DNA from: Ifrita kowaldi
Lineage: Eukaryota > Chordata > Aves > Passeriformes > Cinclosomatidae
Length of the DNA stretch: 64,000 nt
Direction of reading: 5' to 3'
NCBI GenBank assembly: GCA_013398055.1
Contig: VZRS01005628.1
Span: 62,001 to 126,000, forward strand
The position numbers and the translations under genes were made by a program. The notes beneath the pieces were generated by a model, which did no database searches, was not told the DNA's origin, and worked only from the letters and a program-made list of their open reading frames with translations. Below, piece after piece: positions 36,001 to 43,556 of this stretch. The first letter of the stretch is position 1; every line of letters starts with the position of its first letter.

Positions 36001-36810
36001 AAGGGATTATCGGAATAAGCCTTCATAATTAAGTGTATCACTGCCACAGTTTTTTTCCTTTCCGCCTTCTCCTTGTCTCCATGTTCCAATTATCACTGAT
36101 ACCTTTTTTTGATCCTTCTAAATCATATTTGCCTTTACAACAAGCCTGAAATTAATAGCTGTAGAAAAAAAAAATCCACCCATTTCCCTATCGTGACATT
36201 ATAGCTTTAGAAAAAATGTAACTTGTTTATTCCTTTCCTTCAAAGCCCAAGTGACACTCAGATAGGTTAATAATATTGTTCATGGTAAAAAACTGAGGTG
36301 TGAGGATCTGGCTTGGACTGAAAACTGGGTTATTCACATGCACTTGTTAGCTTCGTGTTGTCAAATGTAAAATAATTATAATGCAAAAGAATATGAAAAA
36401 TATTAACTCATAAATCATCCTGTATAGAGAATTCATTTCAAGGGCCTAAACCCAGCGTGGTAATTTCAGTAAGGAAGTTTAAGAAGGCTTAATAGTCATC
36501 TGTAAGAGAAAAACCGTTGTGCAACCAGTTCCTTTAAGAAGGAATTACGATGCCTGGCTTGGGCTTTGGACAACTGCCAATTTTTTTTTTTTTTCCTGGT
36601 AGCTTTGTGCACATGCCTCAAGTCGGAACAAAACTGATGGGCTGACTGACATGCTGGTAATTCCTGCATGGAAATCTGGGAAGGGGAGCAGACTTACCTT
36701 TGGGAAGGCAATGCCTGGAGCTCCCTGCATGCCGTGGCCTGGCCTGGCAATAAAGCCAGTGAGCACATAGACAGGATCAAGGGACAGAGCTGACCCAGGC
36801 TCCTCCACAT
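17944..36810 (-). CDS. C8A: Complement component C8 alpha chain (complete, 11 exons)
   Basis: C8 alpha is the C8 chain that inserts into membrane and receives C9 in the membrane attack complex. Exons in transcript order: 36810-36698, 34719-34623, 33670-33526, 32432-32288, 30703-30514, 29274-29074, 27769-27529, 23176-23048, 22431-22274, 20220-19998, 18095-17944. Phases agree throughout and the sum is 1,794 bp, or 597 codons before the stop, close to the mammalian length of about 584. Order by residue: signal peptide 1-27 (ending in ATA), propeptide with QRRSSR near 37-42, TSP1 about 51-105, LDLRA about 108-146 (CNGDRDCRDGSDEDNC), MACPF about 147-480 (signature DYGTHF at 348-353), EGF about 505-540, and TSP1 about 552-597. 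Cys206, in CERLYYGDDEKYF, corresponds to the cysteine that bonds to C8 gamma in mammals. The gene converges on its paralogue C8B. No break was found. Confidence 0.97.
19592..19826 (-). mobile_element. CR1 LINE 3' fragment
   Basis: It begins GTAGAATCCTAGAATTCCTT, then GGGTTGGAAGGGAACATCTC and runs through CATCCAACCTGGCCTTGGAC. This is the reverse complement of a CR1 tail with its 3' octamer-like end at the left. It lies in the last C8A intron, in the same sense as C8A. Confidence 0.93.
19998..20220 (-). CDS. C8A: C8A exon 10 (post-MACPF helix and complete EGF)
   Basis: The donor is CGAG|GTGAGA. The acceptor is CCCTGCAG, chosen so that the exon starts LQPIHEIL after DFQ, aligning with mammalian DFEMQPIHE. 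A second AG six bases on would drop two residues. It encodes LKRALDEFLLEFNPCRC, then CQNNGEPVLVGDTCSC and RPGYRGPACEHTERR. The whole EGF-like module is in one exon, unlike C8B, where an intron divides it. Phase is 0 to 1. Confidence 0.96.
22274..22431 (-). CDS. C8A: C8A exon 9 (end of MACPF)
   Basis: The acceptor is CAACTTTCCAG and the donor CAG|GTAAGG. Phase is 1 to 0, 158 bp. It encodes AVVEDIIPRIRGGDTSNSGG, then WGRSLKYNPAVIDFQ. The EDII.R.RGG and WGRSLKYNP blocks are typical of C8 alpha. It is two codons shorter than the C8B equivalent. Confidence 0.96.
23048..23176 (-). CDS. C8A: C8A exon 8 (MACPF, 129 bp)
   Basis: The acceptor is CTGTTTTGCAG and the donor ATTG|GTACAA. Phase is 1 to 1. 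It encodes ISTEEISACFGLSLGITVSK, then LGAALTHSECKTKGF. The pair of cysteines and the length match the C8B exon at 5480-5608. Confidence 0.95.
24150..24790 (-). mobile_element. CR1 LINE 3' fragment, longest in window
   Basis: About 640 bp of CR1 in reverse orientation, from GGAATCCTGGAATGGTTTGG to the internal segment GGACCTCAGGAGGTTCCCAT and beyond. It lies in the large C8A intron between exons 7 and 8, same sense as the gene. It includes 3' coding or UTR-proximal sequence but no intact reverse-transcriptase frame. Confidence 0.92.
27529..27769 (-). CDS. C8A: C8A exon 7 (MACPF core, 241 bp)
   Basis: The acceptor is TTTACCTGCAG and the donor AAAG|GTCAGA. Phase is 0 to 1. It encodes TKVQTARFKMRRDNVVLDED, then LPDTYNYGMYAKFINDYGTH and GGVFEYILVINKEEM. 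NDYGTHF is the MACPF signature. The length equals that of the C8B exon at 3482-3722. Confidence 0.97.
29074..29274 (-). CDS. C8A: C8A exon 6 (MACPF, 201 bp)
   Basis: The acceptor is CATTTTAG and the donor AAG|GTAAAA. Phase is 0 to 0, 67 codons. It encodes AHADSGFTFEFYDDSKDLLD, then TTGFTIGIGPGGADVMLNLG. It matches mammalian C8 alpha FEFYDDANDLL...GFTIGIGP and includes the first membrane-helix segment. Confidence 0.96.
30514..30703 (-). CDS. C8A: C8A exon 5 (contains the C8-gamma-binding loop)
   Basis: The acceptor is TTTCCAAG and the donor CTG|GTGAGT. Phase is 2 to 0, 190 bp. It encodes YNILTQEGRQNIYDPGFFGG, then NGEWRELQYDAACERLYYGD and EKYFRKPYNFHIYQF. The stretch from NGEWREL to EKYF is absent from C8B (exon 1175-1307). 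It is the insertion whose cysteine joins C8 gamma in mammals. Confidence 0.97.
31598..31672 (-). mobile_element. CR1 LINE terminal fragment
   Basis: TAAAATGGTTTGGGCTGGGA, then GGGACCTTAAAGATCATCTC and GTTCCAACCCC is a 75-bp reverse-oriented CR1 terminus in the C8A intron between exons 4 and 5. Confidence 0.85.
32288..32432 (-). CDS. C8A: C8A exon 4 (LDL-receptor class A)
   Basis: The acceptor is GTGCACTTTAG and the donor AAGG|GTGAGT. Phase is 1 to 2, 145 bp. It encodes RCIKRHLVCNGDRDCRDGSD, then EDNCEDEDVESPCEHL and IPGAEKAVQ. The DxxDGSDE acidic cluster is the calcium-binding motif of LDLRA modules. Confidence 0.97.
33526..33670 (-). CDS. C8A: C8A exon 3 (second half of TSP1, start of LDLRA)
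   Basis: The acceptor is CTCTGTGCAG and the donor AACAG|GTGAGT. Phase is 0 to 1, 145 bp. It encodes HRYRRLVQPAEFGGQRC, then HLWDEQACRAETTC and CGQDFQCEETG. It aligns with the mammalian LLQP..FGG..C TSP1 half and the CGQDFQC.ETG start of LDLRA. Confidence 0.96.
34623..34719 (-). CDS. C8A: C8A exon 2 (propeptide and first half of TSP1)
   Basis: The acceptor is TCTTCCCTCCCTAG, a strong pyrimidine tract, and the donor AAAAAA|GTAAGG. Phase is 2 to 0, 97 bp. It encodes RSSRDVNSPAPVDCQLSQWS, then GWTDCFPCQEKK. This acceptor was chosen over a nearer CCAG because only it joins exon 1 in frame, giving QRRSSR, a dibasic site comparable to the mammalian RVRRA propeptide. Confidence 0.93.
36698..36810 (-). 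CDS. C8A: C8A exon 1 (start codon, signal peptide)
   Basis: The start codon is at 36810-36808 with G at -3. It encodes a basic n-region MWRSLGQ, a hydrophobic core LCPLILSMCSLALL and a c-region PGQATA with an AXA cleavage pattern. The donor is CCCAAAG|GTAAGT, a full consensus, and the exon ends in phase 2, fitting exon 2. Two other methionine-led hydrophobic stretches on the same strand (near 35030 and 35690) do not join exon 2 in frame. Confidence 0.88.
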
Positions 36811-36900
36811 TGCTTTGCCATATGTAAATGTTTGCTATAGATCAGCTGCAAAGCAAAGCTTTTAAGTTTTCAGGACTGCTGGAAGGAGCACGGAGCCCAC
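36811..36900 (-). promoter_or_regulatory. C8A: C8A proximal promoter candidate
   Basis: Immediately upstream of the C8A start codon there is a forkhead-type site (TGTTTGC on the plus strand at 36829-36835). A TATA-like TTAAAAG on the minus strand lies at 36859-36865. Forkhead (FOXA) factors drive many liver genes, which fits C8A, but the sites are short and could be coincidental. The transcription start is unknown. Confidence 0.3.
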
Positions 36901-39900
36901 CAGGCTCCGAAATGCTGCGGTAAATCATTGACAGCAGCACAGATCGAATCACAAAGAATCAGGACACATCCCAGAGGCCTTTGCCCTTTTGGAAACAAAT
37001 TCCCTGTTTTCTGGCAAGGAAATATATTAAACTGTGCAACTGTTTCCACATTAAAGTCAATCAAGTCCTATTGCAGCAGTGTGTTTCTTGTCCAGCCTGC
37101 GCCCTCCTTTTAATTTGAAGGAGGAGGAAACTCGTGTTATTTCCCGCAGTGACTTCACTGTAATTTTGATGTGTCTGGTTGCTGACCAGGGAAAAGCTTC
37201 CCAGTACAGCAAATTGAAGATTAGCACAAAATTGTGTTATGAGGAGCATGTACCTCCCAGATACGTGAAGGAAATGTCAGTTCAGCTTCCTCCCCTTGCC
37301 AGCCCCATGAGGCAGTTTCCCACCTCTAAAGCTGATGTGAGTTATCACCTGGCTTTTGGATGGCCCTAAACAACCACTGCAATGTGAAAATTGAATTCCT
37401 TGTTCTCTAAAGTGATTTGGGGGGGAGGAAGATGCCCCCTACATCTGAAATTGCTGTGGCCATACCCTGTTCAAACCCATCTGCTCGTGGTAGCTCTAAT
37501 GCTTTTAGCTGGCTAGAATCTTTGAACAGAAACAGTGGATGTGCCCAAGTGTAGGAAAACAATACCACAGCAAGCAAGAACACCACAGGTTATTTATTTC
37601 TAAGGTAATAGTCACAAGATGGCAATATTTAGTTCTGTTGTGTTAGAAGAAAATAAAAATGGCCATGGGAAGGGCACTTGGTCACAGCCCAAGTTGCCTC
37701 GTAGCTGTTTCCTCAAGCTTTCACAGCCTCCAAAATGCCCCTAAGGGCCCTGGGCAGGCACAAAAATGCACAAGGAATCTGTACCTTCGTTAGGTGTCAG
37801 TTAAAAAAAGAGTAAGAGATCTATGGAGACTTGTGTGTTCAAACAAGTGCCTGTCTCTCCCTGGTTTTTCTTCTGCGTAAGTGGGCTGAGATGCTTCGTG
37901 CATAAATGAAGTGCTCCCAGCAGACAACTGGAAGTTTGAACCTCAATAAATTCAAGAGAAAGTGTAATTATTGTAGGAAGGTCTGGTCTTGGGCTATTAT
38001 AGCTGTTAAGCAGACAGTGAATTGTCCTGTGTCCACAAAAGGCTGGGCTGGAAGCGTCATTTTGTGTATTTCCCAAATCAATTGCAAAGCTCATTTCAAT
38101 AGCTGGTATTGTAAATTATCCAAATGAAAGGACCTCTTAGCAGGTTATTTTCATGTAATTAGAGTTCAGAGCGACCCTGGGGCTTGTCTTTGCTAAACAC
38201 TGAGAAGTGTAGCACAGGGGTAAACTCAGTATTGAAATGAAATGCGAAGTGCCCTTCTGTGACCTTCGGGAGTACGTTAATGCAATCCTTTACCTGCTAA
38301 TGCACTGCAGATGGGCTCAGAAAGTCCTTCTCCTCTCTTTGCCTGGGCAAGAAGAACTCCAATAAAGGGTTTAATATTTTTTTAATATACTATTAAACCT
38401 AAATTGCTTTTGCCTGGGAGGAAAAGTAGGGAAATGTGACTGGCCTGAGGCGATCCCCCTCGTCACCTCCCTCTCTGCAGGTGGCTGTTAAAACAGAACG
38501 ACATAAAAAGGTTCTAGCTGTGCTTATAGAGGTCTGGTGGGGATGCACCCCACTGCCTTCCATCCAAACCCGGGCTGTCCTGTGATACAAATGGCTGTTT
38601 TGAACAGCCAAGTGCCTCCTCAGCATCTAAGCGAGGCCGTCGAAGCACTATATCTTCTCTTTTCTGATAGCAGCATCAGAAACACCCCCTGTATATAATG
38701 GAAGTTATTTGTGGCACATCTCCCAGGTAAAAGGCTGGGCTGGTTTGTGCAATCAGGCACAACACCAATTTCTCACTGATAGGTGAGGTCGTCTGGGGGA
38801 GAGGCGTGCGGGAGAGATTTAAGCAGCCAGCAAGGCACTCCACGTTAGAGGTGAAATTAAAGAACCTTTCTCAGATGTGTTATGTTCCAGAAGTGGTAGA
38901 TATGTATATATAAAGGCTATGGCTCCATTTAGAACACTGTGAATTGAACGTGCCTAAAATGTTTGTGTTGGATCCTTGACTCCAAACCTGAATTAAGTCT
39001 CTGGACCTCTGGCTTGCAGTGCTGGCCATGCTGGCCATGGTGATGCAGTCACCTGCAGGAGGATGAGCTGTGAACTCTTCAGCAGCATGGAAAAAGGGCT
39101 GTGAGCTCGCATCATCACTTTGTGGCTATTGCCACCACAGAGCTCTTTCCCTGACGCTGAAGAACTCTTTAATTAAAAGACACACAACTCCTCACTCACA
39201 ACCCTTACATACCTAAAATCAGGGGCAGATTATCTCACTATAAACAAACTCCATGATAGCAACACAGCATTTTGTTCCACTTCAAAAAAGGCTCCACTTC
39301 AAATGTGTTTGGCCCAACAAAAGGAATTAATTTCTGCCTGAAGAGTGCATTGATCTTTTATCACCTGAGCAGCCTGTGGGTAACGTGGCTGGCTGCACAA
39401 GCCTAGCCCCAGGGTGAAGTTGTAATGTATGTAACATAATGTTATTGTCATCCAGCAATTTGCATTTGTTCCTTCTTCATATCTGGATTTTTATTTTTAG
39501 TATATTCATATAGCTTTTGCTGCAAGGGATACAGTCATATAAAAAAAATCACCCTTTTTTAAATGCCAATATTCTATTTATATTTTTGTAGTACATTATT
39601 CATGCAATACTGTAAATCTGAATTCTGTTCCTGGCTTGAAGACCATGAGCATCTAAAGGAAATTCTTTTTTATTCTATTCCATCCATCCTACCCACAAAG
39701 TTGTGATGTGACTGACACCTGCCACGTGCTGTTTGCTCTCTCGTGGCTCACCAGGGAAAAGGGCAGAGCAGCCAGCCTTTCATTCAGGGGTGGTGGGGAT
39801 TTTTTAAACAATATAGAGGTTGTTGCAATGTGCAGAGGTTATAGAGAGCTATGCACAGAGCTGTGGCAAGATCGAGAAGCCGTGCCTCGCAGTTGGAGCT

Positions 39901-41011
39901 CTGCCCTTGGAAAGTTTGCTGTTTCACACGTGCTTTTGCAGCACACATGGGCTTTGCTCAGCTCATCCTCTCTTTCTCTGCACAGCAGCTCGGTAAAAGC
40001 ACTTCTGTTTTGCCAAGGAAGCCAAGCTGCCGACCAAGGTCTTCATCTCTGAACTTCAAAAATCAGAATCCCAGCGCAGATGTCATCAGGAGAAGGATTT
40101 AGATTCAGAGATGGCTTTATATTGTGGAACAAGCAGGAGACCTGAGCAGAAGCATGAAGAAGGGCAAGGTGTTTGCTGCAGCACACCGTGCAGAGCAGAT
40201 GCTGTGATGATGTTCCTGCAGTTTGGAAGGCTGCATTACAGCAGGAAAAGGTGCTGCAGGCTGTGCCTGACCCTGCCCATCACTGGTGTCAGAGAGGGGA
40301 CAGCAAACACTGCTCACCATCCTCTGACCACTCTGCTTTTCCTCTGTGCACCGCTTCTGCATCTCATTTCCTCAGGTACACCTGGTTTTCATCCCCAGCT
40401 TCTCCGTGCAACGTTGTGCTTGTCTCTCAGTTACTGAGACCGGCTGTGGAAAGAGGTGGAAAAGGTCCACCCGAGGACCAGAAGATGACCACAGCCCTAG
40501 TGCTGGACCTGCCAGTCCCCGTTTGGGGCCACTGAACCCAGAACTGCTCTGATAACGCATCTTCCACCAGAGTAAACGCTTAGTTTTAAACACACATTTT
40601 ATTGGCCATATTGTTGAAAAAAAGTGTGCACTTAATTGTGGGATCAGGGCCATACAGCAGAGACAGCCGTGTGGCTTGGACAGATAAAACACCTGACAAT
40701 TTGCAAGGCTTTTAAATTCATTTTCTTGAGTCCTACAGTGCTTTGATGGGGCTGATCTTAAAAGTTCTGATGGAGCTGTGTGGGTACCTACACGGGCTCC
40801 TAAACAATGCTTGTCCTGGCCGGTCACAGCAAGTGTTGGTTTTTGGAATGCAGGGATCGATAATACTGCATTTCCCTAAATCCCCCTCGTTCCTGCCAGT
40901 AACGCGAGACAGAGCAAGAGGCTCGGTGGTGGAACAAGTGATCCTATTTCCCCCTCTGCTGGAAAGCCACGAAATGACCTCCTGGCAGGAAAAGGATACG
41001 ATTCCAGCCAT

Positions 41012-41098
41012 GCTCGTCCCTGCCCATGGCGAGGGGTTGGAATGAGAGGATCTTCAGCGCCCCTTCCAACCCAAACCATTCAAGAATTCTACGAGATG
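41012..41098 (+). mobile_element. CR1 LINE terminal fragment
   Basis: GTCCCTGCCCATGGCGAGGG, then GTTGGAATGAGAGGATCTTC and CCCTTCCAACCCAAACCATT is the last 90 bp or so of a forward CR1 element, ending AAGAATTCTACGAG. Confidence 0.88.
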
Positions 41099-42097
41099 TG
41101 CAGGGAATCAGGTTGGGGAGAGTGTCCTGGTCCTCCTGGGAACAGAATAAGGCATTAAAACCAAGCCAAATCCTTCCCTAGCACAAGGCTGTGCCCTGCT
41201 TTCCATTTTTGGGGGGTTTTCAGGTTTGGTTTTTTTTTTTTTTTTGAGATATGGACCCTACTGCCTTTTCCCAGTGTCGTCTCACGTGTGGGGCCAGTAG
41301 CTGTGACAAAGGAAAACAACTTGTCAGACCATCCCCAAACTAAAATATCTTGACACTGGGCTAATGTTATCACCAATTATGTCATGGCCAATACCTAAAT
41401 CTTGTTATCTTCCAAAAAAGGCTGGATTGCCCCAAAATTCCTCTTGTGCAGTGTTTGATGGTCACAACACCGTGGCTGCCCCGTGCTCCCCGAGCAGTTG
41501 TTGTAGCCTGGTGTGATTTATGGCAGCCCTGGCGAGGCTGGTGGGGTCCCACAGGGCTGGCACTCACCAAATGCGTGTTTCAAAGAATCTTTTGGCATTT
41601 TGCTTTAATTTTTAGAGCGCACATAGAGGAATCTTCCCTGTCCTTTTCCTCAGGACTGCGCCTCTGAAGTCAGAACCTCCTGAGCCTCCAACAGTGCTGT
41701 AATTCACGGCCTGTGTTCATACCACTGGGCGGGTCATAAATCCTCCCCAGCTACCTGTACACAAAGCTGGCATTGATTCCCATCACGCTGAGACTCCAGT
41801 ACTGGCTTGGGAGACTTCCCTGCCAGCTCCCAGCTCGGCAGGACCTCCCTTTCTTCTCCAGGACCTCCAGGCAGCAGCAGGGCTTTTCATGTGGTGAGGA
41901 GCCAGATTCATGCTTCAAGCCATGTCTCTGACAAATAAGCCTTTTTCTTTTCCTCAGTTTCTCTTCCTGTTATTTTTCAGCTCCCCTCAAGTTTGGCTCT
42001 GGAAAGCAGGGTCGGTTTAGGCTGTGAGAGCATCGGTCCCACCCCTGAAGGCATTAGGGATGCCTGGGGCAAGTATTTGCACCATGCCTGTGTGCAG

Positions 42098-42345
42098 AGG
42101 GGGCTAGGACAGAGGGGAATGGCTTCAAACTGAAAGAGGGCAGGGATAGAGGAAATATTGGGGAGAAAATTCTTCCTTGTGAGGGTGGTGAGGTCCTGGC
42201 ACAGGTTGCTCAAAGAAGCTGTGGCTGCCCCATCCCTGGAAGTGTTCAAGGCCAGGTTGGATGGGGCTTGGAGCAACCTGGGATAGTGGAAGGTGTCCCT
42301 GTCCACAGCAGGGGGTTGGCATTGGATGATTTTTAAGGTCTCTTC
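42098..42345 (+). mobile_element. CR1 LINE 3' fragment (forward)
   Basis: It runs from GGGGGCTAGGACAGAGGGGA through GTGAGGGTGGTGAGGTCCTG to GGTTGGATGGGGCTTGGAGC and a GGATGATTTTTAAGGTCTCT end. It is 5'-truncated and stands in the C8A-FYB2 intergenic region. Confidence 0.92.
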
Positions 42346-43091
42346 ATGGTTTTTTTTCCAGGCATCTTATTGGGAATGACCTATAGGAGAGGGGCTGGGT
42401 CTGGTTGTGTGGGATTAGGGTCAGCTCAGGGGTATTGCTCAGGCTGCCTGTGGCTTCCTGCCCTCCCAAGCCCCATCAGCAGCCACCTCTGAGTGCCACC
42501 AGCACCCCAGCTCCGTGCAGCAGCTGTCTCTGCTCCAAGGAAAACAGCAAGCCCTCCTGAAGAGAGAGAGATGAAATAATATTTGATCAGTTATGGAGGG
42601 GAAAAGGAAGTCCTGGGGCTCTCATCTCTCTTCATGCCAAGCTAACCAGCCTTGCTTTTCCTGGGAGACATGCTCTGTAAAAACATGGGCTCAGTGTTTG
42701 GACAGATCCTTTCAGTCTATTCTCCAGGGCAGAAATACCCAGTGATAGGAGAAGTCCTGTTTGCCCTAATTTTCACTGGCCTGTCCTTAGGACCCTGAGG
42801 AGCAGCTCACCACGGAAAGGAGCTGCTTCAGCAGGGAGTACAGTACGTGTGAGCTGCAGCAAGGATGACTGGTTTTGCTGGGCTCTGCTGTCCAGAGATG
42901 AAGGAAACACTTTGTTCCTCTGGGGAAGTGTCTGGTTTAATCACTCTGAGGTCTCTCAGAGCCTGGTGCAGGCTGGGCTGCTGCAGAAGGGTGGGTGTCA
43001 CCTATGGGGAGACCTAAAAACTGGGGTAAGACTTACGGTGGGGCTCCTCATCTCTCCTCAGTTTTGCTGGCCCCAGCTGTGAGAAGGGACC

Positions 43092-43168
43092 TGAGAACAC
43101 AGTGGGGGGGTTGGAACTGGGTGATCTTTGCAGTCCCTTCTTACCCAAACCACTCTAAGATTCTACAA
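43092..43168 (+). mobile_element. CR1 LINE terminal fragment
   Basis: GGTTGGAACTGGGTGATCTT, then CCCTTCTTACCCAAACCACT and AAGATTCTAC is a short forward CR1 terminus about 0.4 kb before the GC-rich FYB2 5' block. Confidence 0.82.
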
Positions 43169-43369
43169 ACTTCCACGGACATGGACATCATATGGACACA
43201 TGGGTGCTGTGGGGGCACCTATGCCGAGGGCAAGAGCCATTCTTTTCCCTCACAAAGCAATCCAACCCTGATCTCTCCCTTTCCCACCCCAAGCCTGCCG
43301 CAGTGCTGACATCGGTGCTTCAGGGAACCGTGGGTCAGGTCAAGGGCTGCTGGGCAGGCTCAGCCCTGC

Positions 43370-43556
43370 CCAGGTGAGGCTCTCCCCGCCCCGGGGGCAG
43401 AGCCAGCCTCAGCCCAGGTGTGTTCAGGGCTCACTCCGCCTCGCCTGGCGTGGCTGCGGGACGGGCACTGGAGCGAGAGCGGCTGTGGGAGACAGGGCAC
43501 GGAACATGCTGGGCTGAACCGCTGGAACCGGCGTGGAGCAGCGAGGGATGGACCTG
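43370..43556 (+). promoter_or_regulatory. FYB2: GC-rich block, candidate FYB2 promoter and 5' UTR
   Basis: This is the most GC- and CpG-rich stretch between C8A and the FYB2 coding exons. It holds CCCCGCCCCGGGGG (an SP1-type GC box) near 43384 and several CG dinucleotides, and ends at a short ATG-containing segment with a donor. It lies 3.7 kb before the first certain FYB2 exon. Its role is inferred from composition and position only. Confidence 0.4.
43548..43556 (+). CDS. FYB2: Tentative FYB2 exon 1 (start codon)
   Basis: GAGGG-ATG-GACCTG is followed by a GTAACT donor and would contribute Met-Asp-Leu in phase 0. The next exon starts in phase 0 with EGVTDFKALRAKFQ, close to the start of FYB2 proteins, so only a few residues are expected upstream. 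The G at -3 and the GC-rich setting support it. With only nine coding bases, another ATG exon could equally serve. Confidence 0.4.

Larger units (their letters stand above)
36811..43547. other. Intergenic region between C8A and FYB2 (divergent)
   Basis: C8A reads left from 36810 and FYB2 reads right from about 43.5 kb, so this 6.7 kb holds both upstream regions. It contains a poly(T) tract at about 41229-41246, CR1 tails at 41012-41098, 42098-42345 and 43092-43168, and A/T-rich sequence near 39400-39620. No exon could be supported on either strand. Open frames of up to about 150 codons here lack splice context and recognisable domains. Confidence 0.65.

Noticed and set aside
37801..41045. Several 70-150-codon open frames between C8A and FYB2
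   Set aside because: No domains, no splice context, and no pairing of acceptor and donor sites with consistent phase.
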